Shown here in pieces: positions 22,522-33,216 of a stretch of 64,000 bases of DNA (the first letter of the stretch is position 1; each line of letters starts with the position of its first letter). A model generated the notes under the pieces. The model saw only the letters and a program-made list of their open reading frames with translations, was not told where the DNA came from and made no database searches. This stretch comes from Podospora pseudoanserina (taxonomy: Eukaryota; Ascomycota; Sordariomycetes; Sordariales; Podosporaceae). The position numbers were made by a program, and so were the translations under genes. The stretch is from positions 2,728,001 to 2,792,000 of the forward strand of contig NC_085920.1 of the NCBI RefSeq assembly GCF_035222485.1, given 5' to 3'.

Positions 22522-24404
22522 TTACGCCTTCCGCGTGTTGGTGCGCTTGGTGACCTCAGCCTTGGCCGTCTCGGCGCCAGTGGCGGCAGCCTCAGCGACC
22601 TTGTCCTTGGCCTCCTTGGCCTTCTCCTTGACCTCAGCAGCAGCCTTCTTGACAGGGGCGGGGTTGGTAGCAACGCCGACAATGCCGAAGATGAGGCCGA
22701 GGACGGTGAGGAGGACAGCGGCAATGCCGCCAGCAATCTCGGGGACGAACTTGATGGCCTCAATGGGGTCGCGCTGGGCGATGGTCAAGAACAAGTCAAG
22801 CTTCTCAGTGATGTAGGTCTTGGGGTCATCCAAGAACTTGAGGTCGTTGGGAGAAGCGGGCTTGTCCTCCTCCTTGGGTCTCTCGGCCTCCTCAAGGGCC
22901 TCCTCAACGGGGTGCTTCTTGAAGAAAGTCTCCTCGGCGAGCTTGCGGGCATCCTCAACGGAGTGACCAATGTAGATGTTGTCAAAAAGGATATCCTTCT
23001 GCATGGTCCAGATCTCGTAGCCGATGGCACCAATGGGCTCAAAGTTGGCGGGGTTCTTGTCCTCGAAGTAGTCGGGGTTCTTGATCTTGCGGGGAGCCCA
23101 GACGCCCTTGTAGGCAGGGTTGTCAATGTAAGGAGCAGACCACTTGCCCTTGTAGTCGGGGTTCTTAATCATGGGCTTGGTCCAGGGGCCACAGCCAGAA
23201 ACATCAGTGCACTTGGGGTTGGGGACAGTGGGGGCGATCCAGTCACCATCCTCCTCATCATCCCAATCCTCGGGCTTCTGGGCCTCGGGGTCGGGGATGG
23301 TGAGGGGCTCATCGACAAGCCAGTCAGCAGGCTGAGTGGCATCCTCATCGACAATCTCGTACGGGGCATCCTCATCCCAGTCATCGGGCTTCTTGGCATC
23401 GGGGTCCTGAATACGGGCCTCATCAACCCAGTCCTCGGGCTTCTTGTCCTTGGGGTCGTCAATCTCCTTGGGAGGGTTGACCGAAGGAGTAAAGTCCTCG
23501 AGGAGGCTGCCCTCCTTGACCTGCTCGCCGTTGATGCCAATGGAGTAGGTGTTGTTGGGGTGGACTGTGAGGGTGTAGAGCTCAGTAGTCTTGACAATCT
23601 TGGCCGAGGGCGCGGAAGAGAGATGCTTCTCCTCGTACTCCCCAGTCTTGGGGTTCTTGTGGTTGAAAATGAAGTGCACCTTGTTGGTGTGGCCGCACTT
23701 GTCGGGACCGAACATGATCACGTATGGGGTCGCGTTGGAGAACTCATCCTGGTGGAGAGCCTTGTTATCCCGGAGGAGCTTCATATAAGCACCGCCGCAT
23801 TCGAGGCCGTCTGTAGCAGGACGTTAGCAAGGCTGAGCGATTCGGTGCAGGTTGGAGTAGTAAAACGCACCTTGAAGCTTGACCTCATACTGAACGACGA
23901 GGGTCTTGCCCTTGGGGTCGATCTTCTTGGGGAATTTCGCCGAGATGGCGTGGTGGGCAGCTGCGTTCTTGACAACAAGACCCTTGTCACCCTCCATGCC
24001 CTTGTAGACGGTGGGCTCCTCGACGGACCACTCGCCGATGTAGGCCCATTCTTCCTCAGAGCCCTTGGTATCCTTCTTGGCGTGGGAAGGCTTCCACCTT
24101 TGCTCCCAGTCGTCGGTGAACTGCTCGAGGAATGGGGCCTTGAGCTTGGTAGGCTGTGGAAGTCGGTTGTCAGCAAACAGTCGATGTGATTGATGCCATG
24201 GCCAGGCCAGTGCGGGGCAGACCATGACGATTGGAACAGGGCAAAAAAACTTACAGTAAAGGTTGGCAGAGGGGGGACCGACTTGGTCGAGGCCTCGGCG
24301 GCAGTGCTGGAGCTTTCCTCCTTGAGCACCTTCTGGTCGTCGGCGTAGACACCACCGGCCAGGATGGCTGCGCTGGCAGCAGCGGCAGCAACGTTGAACT
24401 TCAT
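22522..24404 (-). CDS. Calnexin, ER lectin chaperone
   Basis: Type I ER membrane chaperone that holds monoglucosylated glycoproteins during folding. Three exons: 24404-24255, 24153-23871 and 23810-22522, total 573 residues. Signal peptide is [21 protein letters not shown]. The luminal lectin domain has the KPLVVQYE-like strand ([12 protein letters not shown]), the CGGAYMKLL and FGPDKCG cysteines, and the carbohydrate-site region after it. The P-domain follows with four repeats of the I-DP-A-KP-DWD type and four of the NP-Y-G-W type ([17 protein letters not shown] and next). One transmembrane helix lies near residues 500-523 ([21 protein letters not shown]), and the cytosolic tail is short, rich in Lys and Ala, and ends TNTRKA. 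Both introns restore frame exactly. A 591-codon frame on the opposite strand is a shadow of this codon-biased gene. Confidence 0.97.
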
Positions 24405-25861
24405 TGTGAAGGTAGACTGCTGTTCCAAGCAGCTAGGGGTAGAGATAAAGACAACGAAAGATGTCCTCAACGGCGGAGATGGACACGATGGTTGGTTTCG
24501 GGCAATGGATGTCACTCCCAGAGCTCAGGGGAAAAAAGAAGAAGCTTGTCGATGGGTTGTGGAAAGCCAACGTTGTGAATTTGAAGCTTCGGCGGATGAA
24601 ATTCGACAACGTGTCTTTAACAGAGCTTACACCTGAGCTTAGAGCTTGGGGCGCCTGCAATACGGGCACACCAACTTGCGGGGACAGAAGGCTGGCTTAG
24701 CCGGGTGGGGGTGGCCCTAGCGCTGCATGGTGGAAGATCTTGGAATATTCGATTGGCCAGATTTCCACGAGAACTGCTCCTGAACATGCTCCCATCTGAT
24801 CATTATGTTCTTGCGATAGGCAGTGAATAGTGTCAAATTGAATCTTTTTGTTTATTTTTCATGGTCCAGAGCTCTTTGTTTCTCGTTGCCATGTGAATGG
24901 CTCTCAATTGCTGTTCTTTGGGGCTGTTGGAGACACCGTTTCTCAATGTGGGGCATTGGAGCTGACAGGTCCTCCACTCTCAGCCTTTCACATTCTTCTG
25001 CTTCAATATTCGAAATCACGCCGCCCAGAGGAAGCGGTACCGTTTCCCGAATGGTAATTATGGTAGTACGCCTAACTTGACCAGACAAGGCAGTCCAGTC
25101 GATTCAAGGTGAAACTTCGATGGCCACATATCTCGGCTCCGTGGTCTGGGGTTCCGCCTTTTGCTGACTGAGCAGGCGGCATTGAACAACCAGTTCCAAG
25201 CTGTCTTCCGGTCCTCAAGAGGCATAAATATGCAATTGGAGGTATGTGGTCTCTCGAGGGTCCCCGGTCAAGTTATTGACTGCATTGTCTGGACTTTTTC
25301 CAATGTTTGGTATGGCTTATCTCTAAAGTGTATATCAAGCTTTATCTAACGCTACACCAGCCGTTCCTTTCTCTATTACCCATGTTCTCTTACTGAGACC
25401 ACGTGGAGACAAGTAACTTGGTCATACTCGATAATCTCAAAGTCTTTTCCAATGAAATATCACAAGTGCACATGTCCGATATCACTCTCTGGGTGGACCT
25501 GAGTAGCAATGCCGGGAGCTGCTAAAGTCGCCGCATGGCCTGTCCCGCCGAGTGTCCGCCCGTTCGTTCGCTCGGCAAACCAATGAGTGGTGGGTAAGGT
25601 TGGGTGGTGTTTTGTTCGGAGCCACTCCGAACCGCAGCGGCCTTCCTTGTCGCAATTTAGCCCCAAATAGCCTCATTTTCGTTTTTGATACTGCCGACTT
25701 GCTCAAGATTTGCCGGTAAAGATAGACAGCCCTCTGTGTCTCTCCCAAACCCTTCAAACGACCACCTTGGCCTTTTGGAGACACCCCTGGTCCGACTCGG
25801 TCAGCCAATCCGACCCCGCAGCCTCCATCCATCGCCGTCATCCCGCCCACTAGCAGCGAAT
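24405..25861. other. Divergent intergenic region, calnexin and MtnB promoters
   Basis: About 1.46 kb between two divergent genes. An unfolded-protein-response element would be expected upstream of calnexin, but I could not see a confident match. Small frames look random. Confidence 0.55.
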
Positions 25862-26814
25862 ATGACCCCGCCAACCACCGGCCTGCCGGCCGAGAACACC
25901 ACCGACAACAACGACCATCTTGTACAGTCGGATGACCCCGAGCACCCGGCGAACTTGATCCCCTCGCTTTGCGCAAAGTTCTGGACTCTTGGTTGGGTGA
26001 CCGGCACCGGCGGTGGTGCCTCTATTCGCGATGAGTACTAAATATTTCTCTCCTTATCGATAACCCCGCATATCACCACTATCACCCACCACCAGCGCAG
26101 CCATTGATAAGTCCAACACCAACTAACAAGCGCGATGTAGCGACCTAGTCTACCTCGCCCCTTCGGGAGTTCAAAAGGAGCTCATGAAGCCCTCCGACAT
26201 CTACGTCCTCTCTCTCGCCGCCCAGGCGCAATCCCTCTCCCGCCGCCAGCGAGTCTACCTCCGCAGCCCACCGGTTTACAAGCCCAGCCAGTGCACCCCC
26301 CTCTTCCTCGCCGCCTTCACCAAGCGCAATGCCGGCTGCTGCATCCACACCCACTCCCACTGGGCCGTCCTCGTGACGTTGATCCTCGAACAGCAAGGAA
26401 GCAAGGAGTTCCGCATCAACAACATTGAGCAGATCAAGGGGTTCGGCAAGGGCTTCCAGAAGAGCGGGAACCTTGGGTACCATGATACGCTTGTGATTCC
26501 CGTGATTGAGAACACGGCGCATGAGGAGGACCTGACGGAGTTTTTGGAGGAGGCAATGGACAAGTACCCGGATACGTATGCTGTGTTGGTAAGGAGGCAT
26601 GGTGTTTATGTTTGGGGGGATAATGTCCACAAAGCGAAGACACAGTGTGAGAGGTATGCTTGTTGAAATTGCCACTCTTGCTTTCTGGAAAATAGACACT
26701 GACATGATCCTCGCCAGCTTGGACTACCTCTTCCAACTAGCCGTCGAGATGAAGCAGCTCGGTCTGCCCTGGATCACAGACATCGAGCCGACCATCCCGA
26801 CAAGAAAGGATTAG
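25862..26814 (+). CDS. MDE1: Methylthioribulose-1-phosphate dehydratase (methionine salvage)
   Basis: Class II aldolase-fold, zinc-dependent dehydratase (MtnB/Mde1) that removes water from 5-methylthioribulose 1-phosphate in the cytosolic methionine salvage pathway. Three exons, 25862-26034, 26141-26653 and 26718-26814, give 260 residues. Motifs: [28 protein letters not shown] (rebuilt across intron 1, phosphate-binding glycine loop), the metal pair HTHSH near residue 128, and a third histidine in [10 protein letters not shown]. Intron 1 uses a weak donor (GTACTA) but the spliced motif matches the family exactly. The start codon sits 5' of [12 protein letters not shown] with no upstream in-frame ATG. 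No other salvage genes are adjacent, as usual in fungi. Confidence 0.93.
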
Positions 26815-27122
26815 AGATATGACAGACAGCCTCTTCAATAATTTCCAAATAATACCCAGTGACACAGCATCTCACGTCAAGCAACCACAAGCATCATCAC
26901 TCAAATTTTAGCAATTCTTTTTCCATTAAACCCTTCCATTACACCGCCACAACTAACTCCAAACCCAGAATATCCGAATCATACATTATACCATTTCCCC
27001 CCTTCCGACCCTTTTAGGCCTCCTTTCTTACCCCCAGCCACAAAAGTAATTGACATTTCCCAAAACTACGCACAGAGAATCGAAACCCCAGCCCCCCTTC
27101 CCCTTTTTCATCAACCCCCCAT
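26815..27122. other. Short convergent spacer
   Basis: 308 bases of 3' flanking sequence between MtnB and the GPI protein. AC-rich, nothing recognised. Confidence 0.5.
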
Positions 27123-27891
27123 TTACAAAGCCATAACAGCACCCAAAAAAGCTAACAACCCCATCCCGGAGCCGACAACAGCACCGGGAACGGCAGCGTT
27201 GCTGGTCACGCTAGCCGGGGCGCCAGTAGTAGTGGGGTTGCCCTCCTGGTTGTTGGTAGTGCCGTTCCCGCCTTCCTCGCCATCATCATTGTTGTCATCG
27301 TCGTCATTGTTGTTGTTGTTGTTGTTGTTGTTGTCAGAGTTGTTATTGTTGTTGTTACCAGAGTTGTTGCTGTTGCCATTGCCAGAGCTAGAGCCACCAG
27401 TGGGCTTGGGAGCAACACCGGGGGTGGCGGTGTAGTAGTGGGCGGCGACGCAGGCGTTGTAGCACTGGCCGTAGGCGAGGTTGTCGGCTTCGGTGCCGTT
27501 GCCCTTGGGGCATTCGGAGACGCACTTGTTTGTGGCTTCGACCTAGAGGGCACGCAGGTGTGTTAGTCATGAAGGTTTGGTTGGGTGTGGCTTGGGATAA
27601 TTAAGTTTGTGGTTATATATGTGGGACAACCACAAAAGGGGGGTCTCTTAGGAGGGAGATATGGCGACGTACATCTTGCTCGCCGGGGTTGGGCACTGGG
27701 TTGCACTTGGCCGTGCAGTTGACGTCGCCGGGGGTGCAGGCGTTGATGCAGCGGAGGATCTCGGCCTGCTGGGAGTTTTGGGCGGCGGTGGCTGGGTCGA
27801 TGGAGGTGTTGACCGAGACGGTGGTGGAGGTGCCCTGGGCGCTGGCGAGGGCGGCGAGGGCGCTGGTGAGGATGAGGGATGTGACGCGCAT
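27123..27891 (-). CDS. Small Cys-containing GPI-anchored cell-surface protein
   Basis: Two exons, 27891-27673 and 27542-27123 (130-base intron), 212 residues. It begins with a signal peptide (MRVTSLILTSALAALASAQ). A compact domain with eight cysteines in C-x3-C / C-x3-C pairs follows (RCINACTPGDVNCTAKC, then NKCVSECPKG and YGQCYNACV, residues about 46-110). Then comes a low-complexity linker of Asn and Asp runs encoded by a GTT-type trinucleotide repeat on the plus strand, and a hydrophobic tail (GSGMGLLAFLGAVMAL) after small residues, which is a GPI attachment signal. I recognise this as a fungal cell-wall protein type without known function. The Asn/Asp run is likely length-variable between strains. 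Confidence 0.8.
27299..27354. repeat. Trinucleotide repeat coding Asn/Asp run
   Basis: GTT/GTC repeats (AAC/GAC on the coding strand) inside exon 2 of the GPI protein, giving eight Asn in a row next to four Asp. Confidence 0.85.
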
Positions 27892-30271
27892 TTTGGCTGC
27901 GGTGTTGATGTTGATATTAAGACAATAAAGTGAGGGTTTGTTTACTTTAAAGAATGTGTCAAGATGGTAGCGACAGTATTATTAGGAAGAGAGATCCAAC
28001 ACACAGCAGAGAGGCAGTACAAGACTGATGATGATGATGGTGAAGATGAGGAGAGGGAAGAGGAAAGAATGAGAGCCAAGGGGGGGAAGGTTGGAAGGTG
28101 GGAGTACTAAATAGCCAGCTACGTTATTGCGGCTTGCGCCTTCGCCTCTTCGCTCTCAGCCAACACCTTTTGGTGTGGTCTCGCATCCCCATGCCACTAC
28201 CATGATACCCACAAAAAAAACAAAGAGGGAGAGGCTAGGACATGCAACCCTCGGGCGGTGATGGGCGTTTGCTTGGTCTGCCAATGCGTGAATAGCTGTA
28301 GGTACCAAGGTACCCTTTGACCGTGACGACGGTAACCCTTCTCCCCCAGTCCACTCTTTTTCAAACACGAGGGGGGGGTCATCCCTCCAGTCCTCTCTTT
28401 CTCTCTCAAGCGTTTCCCATTCCCTTCCCGCTCCATCCAATCTTCGATTGGCGCGGCGCGGCACACACACACACACGGCAGGGAACCCGACAGGCGGCAA
28501 GGGCTCCCTCTTCCAAGGGGGAGGCGTGAAAGATGTGGTGGTGGTTGTTGATTCTATGATTTTCTGTGCCATTTTTAAGATCCGAGATGGGGCTCTTGTC
28601 ACTCACTCCCACGCAACAGCCACGCTCTCTTCTCTGTCTTTTGCCCCGACATCTCACAACCATGATTTTTGGACTGTCCCACGTTACGCAAACTCACTCA
28701 CACAGGCCCCAGGTTTGCCAGTCAGTCACTTGACATGGATTGGTTTTGGAGGGGGCAGGAAAAACAGCTTGGACAGATAATCTCCCGAGGTGAAATTGCG
28801 GGTTTCGCCAAGACAAGCCCACATCGAACTGGTCCGTGGTCCGTGGTCGATCTGCTGCTTTTCTGGGCACCAATCAGCGGGCGGGAAATCGCGTAATGGG
28901 TTACTTAAAAGATGGGGAATGATCTTTTTCGTGTCAGTCTGTTCTGTTGTCTGTGTAACCACAGCTGAATGCTCTGCTGCTCATGTTGGCTGCATCTTCT
29001 ATCTTGAGAAACTCACAGAGCCCTTCAAACGTCCCATCTTCATCGAGAACAGACAAAATCCCCAGACCCTTAGCGCTGGCTCTTAGGTCAGGTCAAAGTT
29101 GTCAGGGACACTGACAGACGCATGTGAAGTCATTGGTCCGAACAGCAGCAACACCACATGCACAAGCGTCCAGCCAAAGCGGACCGCCGGACAACCCCTG
29201 CCGAGACATTTCAGGACAAGCCACCGAGCCCCCCAGGCATGGCATCTCATGACTTTCTCATCACAGACAGCCGGAGCTGGACAAGTTCTTGGGGATCATA
29301 TCACAAACCATCAAACTTCTTTTCTCTTCCACAGTCTGACAGAAACCTCAGCCTACAGGTGGAACATTCGTATACACTATAACCCTTCGTGTCCAATCCC
29401 ATCGAAAATGGACCCCATATGAGCTGGCAAAAACACCAGCCTCACAATGTCCACTTGATACGAACGTATTACTACCTCCCAAGACTAATGTAAAGCAACC
29501 TCACCTTGTAATCGAAGCCACTGGAACATTCAACAATGATTGGCATGGCAGATACAATACCAAGCATTGCTCTCAGCGTTCAACATCGGACGAGTTCATC
29601 CGATGTTTTTGTTTCCCATCAGTGCTGTGTTATCTCAGCCAACCCTCCCTTGCTTCAAAATGGTAGATTATGCATTCTTTGTTTTTGGACCCTCAAACCT
29701 CAGCTCTTTCTTTTTTTTCCTTTTTTTCTCTCTTCTAGCTCACTCATCCCCAGCCGAAAAATACCCACCCAACCAACCCCCCTCCGCTCATTGTTCATGC
29801 ACAAAAGCAGCGGATATGCATGTAGGTCCCAGCTTTTGCATACATGCATAGTGTAATGCCAACTGCCAGCATCCCCATACAATTCTCCAACAATACCAAC
29901 CTCTCAAGAAAAACTTTAAATCTTTTCAATCGAATCAACAAATTCCCACCACCAAACCCCACAACCCCGAGTCACGTCATTAGGTGGGTTTGACAAGGCT
30001 AATCAACCCTCAAACCCTGGCCCCTGAGAGGAAATCGAGATCGCGTATCGTAGCTTTGTGAACGAGGCTCCACCGACGACGACGGGACATTAAACTGTAA
30101 AGGGGACATCCACTTCACTTTATACCAACCTTGCGTGTGTAGAGTTACGTATTGCAGAAAACAAGTGCTGGACGAAATGTTGGCTTGATATATCAGAAGA
30201 TTAATCTGCAACAATATAAACACCGGAATGGACATCAATTCCATCCCACCCAGTCCCCCATGCCACCCTTA
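27892..30271. other. Long intergenic region without a recognisable gene
   Basis: About 2.4 kb. It holds the upstream region of the GPI protein, with GA- and TGATGA-rich stretches near 28020-28090, and the 3' region of the SDR. There are CA runs near 28465 and pyrimidine runs near 28380-28440. Open frames are short, overlap on both strands and show no codon bias. It may carry long untranslated leaders or a noncoding RNA; nothing in the sequence proves either. Confidence 0.5.
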
Positions 30272-31054
30272 TCACCATGGTATACGCCCCTCCTTAGCAG
30301 AGTAACTCCCCGTCTCCCCTTCACCTTCCATCGTAGCCAACCTGACAGCATTTACCGCCCCCTCCTCCACACTCTTAAGCCCCTGAAACTTATTCAAATT
30401 CGTACTGCAATACCCCGGACAACAAACGTTCACCTTCCACCCTTCCCCATCCCCATCCTCCCCCTCAGCCTTCTCAAACCTAATCACATAATGCAAACTG
30501 AGCATGTTCAACGCCGTCTTGCTGGCACAGTAAGCAGTATAAGTATCCACATGGCAATGGTGTCCCTTGTCCGCCCTGCATGTCAAGCTCCCCATCACCG
30601 ACCCCATCATCACTATCCTTCTCACCTTGGCGGACTTCTCCATCAGGGGTATAAACGCGTCCGTGACCATGGCTACCGAGGTAACGTTTGTGTCTAGGAT
30701 TATGGCCCATTTTTGACGGGGGGGGATGTCGGGGATGTTGTCGAAGGCGTGTTCGGATATACCAGCGTTGTTGATCAACACGTCGAGGCGGCCGTGGGTG
30801 GATGAGACGTGGGATACTGCTGCGGCGATGGAGGCGTCCGAGGTTACGTCTAGGATGAGGGGTTCGACGGATAGGCCTCGAGATTCAAGGGGGCTGACTG
30901 CTTCTTCGAGCGGTTGCTTGCGGCGGCCGGCCATGATGATGTGGTAGTCTTTGTGTTCGGTGGCGAGCTTTTTGGCGATTTCGAAGCCGATGCCTTGGTT
31001 GGCGCCCGTGATGAGGACGATGGTGGTGTCTGGTGAGGCCATGGTTGCGGTCAT
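30272..31054 (-). CDS. Short-chain dehydrogenase/reductase
   Basis: Classical NAD(P)-dependent SDR, 260 residues, single exon. Visible motifs are the cofactor loop TGANQGIGFEIA, the adenine-ring Asp in LDVTSD, NNAG (LINNAGISEHAF), a catalytic Ser in MMGSVMGS, the YCASK active-site Tyr/Lys, and CCPGYCSTNLN after it, similar to carbonyl-reductase-like members where PG-x-x-x-T follows the catalytic motif. The second ATG (31042, context CAACCATGG) has a better initiation context than the first (31054). Substrate unknown. Confidence 0.85.
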   Translation of the reverse strand: MTATMASPDTTIVLITGANQGIGFEIAKKLATEHKDYHIIMAGRRKQPLEEAVSPLESRGLSVEPLILDVTSDASIAAAVSHVSSTHGRLDVLINNAGISEHAFDNIPDIPPRQKWAIILDTNVTSVAMVTDAFIPLMEKSAKVRRIVMMGSVMGSLTCRADKGHHCHVDTYTAYCASKTALNMLSLHYVIRFEKAEGEDGDGEGWKVNVCCPGYCSTNLNKFQGLKSVEEGAVNAVRLATMEGEGETGSYSAKEGRIPW

Positions 31055-31458
31055 GAGCTCCGGACGGTGAGTGAGGTGAGTGTGTCGACTCGGTCTGTCG
31101 AATCAGTGGTGTGGGTGATAGTAAGGTGGCGATAGATATAGTCGTCGAGCTTGTCTGCGCATCATGGTTTTATCATGAAACTTAAGTCCGGATACGTATT
31201 GGGGTATGGGGAGCCCCGGAGATAAGCTCTCGTCCGCCAATTCACCCCCTTTATTGGTCTGAGCCTCCGGCAGTTTCCTCATATTGGAAACAGCCCAACT
31301 GCCGCCTCACCGTGACGGTGTCCGGAACGGAGCAAAGGCCGGCGTCCTTATGTCCGGCACACAGAGCCGAGTCCTGGTTGCGGTTGAAATATCGCAAGAT
31401 CACCACCGCACAGCACAAGCGTTCACGCGATGCTGCCCCCTCTTGAGCGTTTCCAAAA
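31055..31458. other. Intergenic spacer
   Basis: 404 bases: promoter of the SDR and 3' flank of SLD5. Nothing specific recognised. Confidence 0.5.
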
Positions 31459-32203
31459 TCACACCAGTTCTGCGCTTCCATTTTCTACCAGGGTCTTTGC
31501 ATCGGCCCATCGCAAAATGACGATATCGCTTTCTCGCCCGTCCATGGCACCGTCCGAGTCAACACCGCGCCCTTCGACCAAAGTGTCCTTTAGCAGCCTG
31601 ATGAACACAGCCGACTCAAGATCTGGAGTTTCCACCATGTTGATACCCGCCGAGTCGTTGAGGTTTTGCAAGGCTGAAGGAAAAGAAGAGAGGAACGACG
31701 AGAGGTAGTGGTTGTGAAGAAGAGCCTGGTGACGGGTCGCATAGGCTAGCTCCATTTCGGAAAGTCGGGCTCTCAGCGCGTCGGTCGAGAGGTAGTGTAG
31801 AGTGTGTCTGTCTATCTTTGAAATTCGAGCGCGGACGTAGCTTCGAACGAGGTACTTGAAGCGCTCCAGTTCGGTTTGTATGACGATGAGAGCAAAGTTG
31901 GTCTTGGGGTCCATGTCGCCGGTCATCTCCTCGACCTTTTCGATCTGGCGCTTGATACTATCATTGACGCGTTCGAAGAGGCCATCTGCCGGCCAGCTGC
32001 AGGTGTCAAAAAAAACCGCCAGGTTAGCAACGGACAGTTCGGCGACTGTTACTTTGTTGGAAGATGTTGTTTGCATACGGGAGAAGCTCGGGCGCTGATC
32101 GCTCGGCAATCCAGGCACGCGTTAACTCTTGAAGATTACGCTTTTCTTGCGGCACGGCATGGAAGGTCGGGTCGACTTCCCTGAGGATGTCGTCGATGTC
32201 CAT
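31459..32203 (-). CDS. SLD5: GINS complex subunit Sld5
   Basis: Subunit of the GINS tetramer (Sld5, Psf1-3), part of the CMG replicative helicase in the nucleus. Two exons, 32203-32079 and 31996-31459, with an 82-base intron; 220 residues. The N-terminus [17 protein letters not shown] and [26 protein letters not shown] (junction inside LLPW) match the family's A-domain start. The helical region [34 protein letters not shown] is the most diagnostic block. The C-terminal B-domain ends in [25 protein letters not shown], reaching the usual end. Length is normal. An ACGCGT lies inside exon 1 (32117-32122) and an ACGCGC about 520 bases upstream, too sparse to call as regulation. Confidence 0.92.
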
Positions 32204-33216
32204 GGTCGGAGGTGTTACAGATACAGGGAGGGAATTCGGTCAGGGGAGTTCGTCAGCAGCAGCAGATGCTTCGCAATGCAGCTTCCAGGCCCTTGGTTGA
32301 CTTTCATGTCTGGCACCCTTTTTCCAAGTTCTCGGCGTCGGAGGGGTTAGCGCGGGGCACCCCACCCGCTCCAAAGAGGAGGTGGGTCCATTGGGCGATC
32401 GGGATGGGGCCAAGCTCCATCCGACGACGGCTCATCCCGCTCGTCCCTGGCACGTAGCCGGGCGCTCTATCAGCATTCAGCAACAATCTGATTGTCGTCA
32501 ACTTGTTGAAGATACAGCACTGTCATGAGTGAGATCATACGATAATCCCAAATTCTAGAAGCAATTTGTCCAAGCCCGCCTTCTCCGCGCTCTCCGAAAA
32601 CATGGCTGCTTCCACACCACCTCCACAAAGCCACCGATCGAGCTTCAGCTGCAGAGGTCGGAGAAGGATGAACAATGCCCTTGTGTGAGAGGTCCAAATC
32701 AGTCGCACAGCCTTACAACGCAGACGCGCCGATACTCCAACCAGTAACCAACCCGGCCAACTTCAGCCAGATGCATCCGGCGAGACGGACTTGCGTCTGG
32801 ATCTCTGCCAGACCAGTCGAGTCAGGCCTTGGCAGTCCTCGGCCTGCAGCGCTTGGTACCACAGCTACTTGCTGAGCATTGAGATCCCGTATACCAAAGT
32901 GTGTAGCTATGTTTACTCCCCCACTTGGATGGGCTGGGTCAGCCAGGCTGTGGCCACTTGCTGCCGACCATAGCTTGGTGGGTGAAGTCGGTGTGGGAAT
33001 GGCAGCAGCAGCCACAAAACCACAATGTCTCAGGCGTCGATTTGTTGTCTTCTGACGCGGTGCCCACCAAGCTAAGGTAGTTCGCTGTGTACAACCCGGA
33101 GCCTATCCTCGAGCAACACGGCATCCGGCTAGACTAATGAGCAAACTCATGACCTCTGGGCCTTCCCATCTCTCGTCCCTTTTGATCTGGGAATCGCATC
33201 ATGGTATGCTATCGCC
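32204..33216. other. Divergent intergenic region
   Basis: About 1 kb between SLD5 and the cysteine-rich membrane protein. Short frames only; no named motif. Confidence 0.5.

Noticed and set aside
22414-24189. 591-codon open frame on the plus strand
   Set aside because: It lies exactly opposite calnexin exons and its repetitive Leu/Gly/Val content mirrors the GAC/GAG-rich P-domain codons of the real gene.
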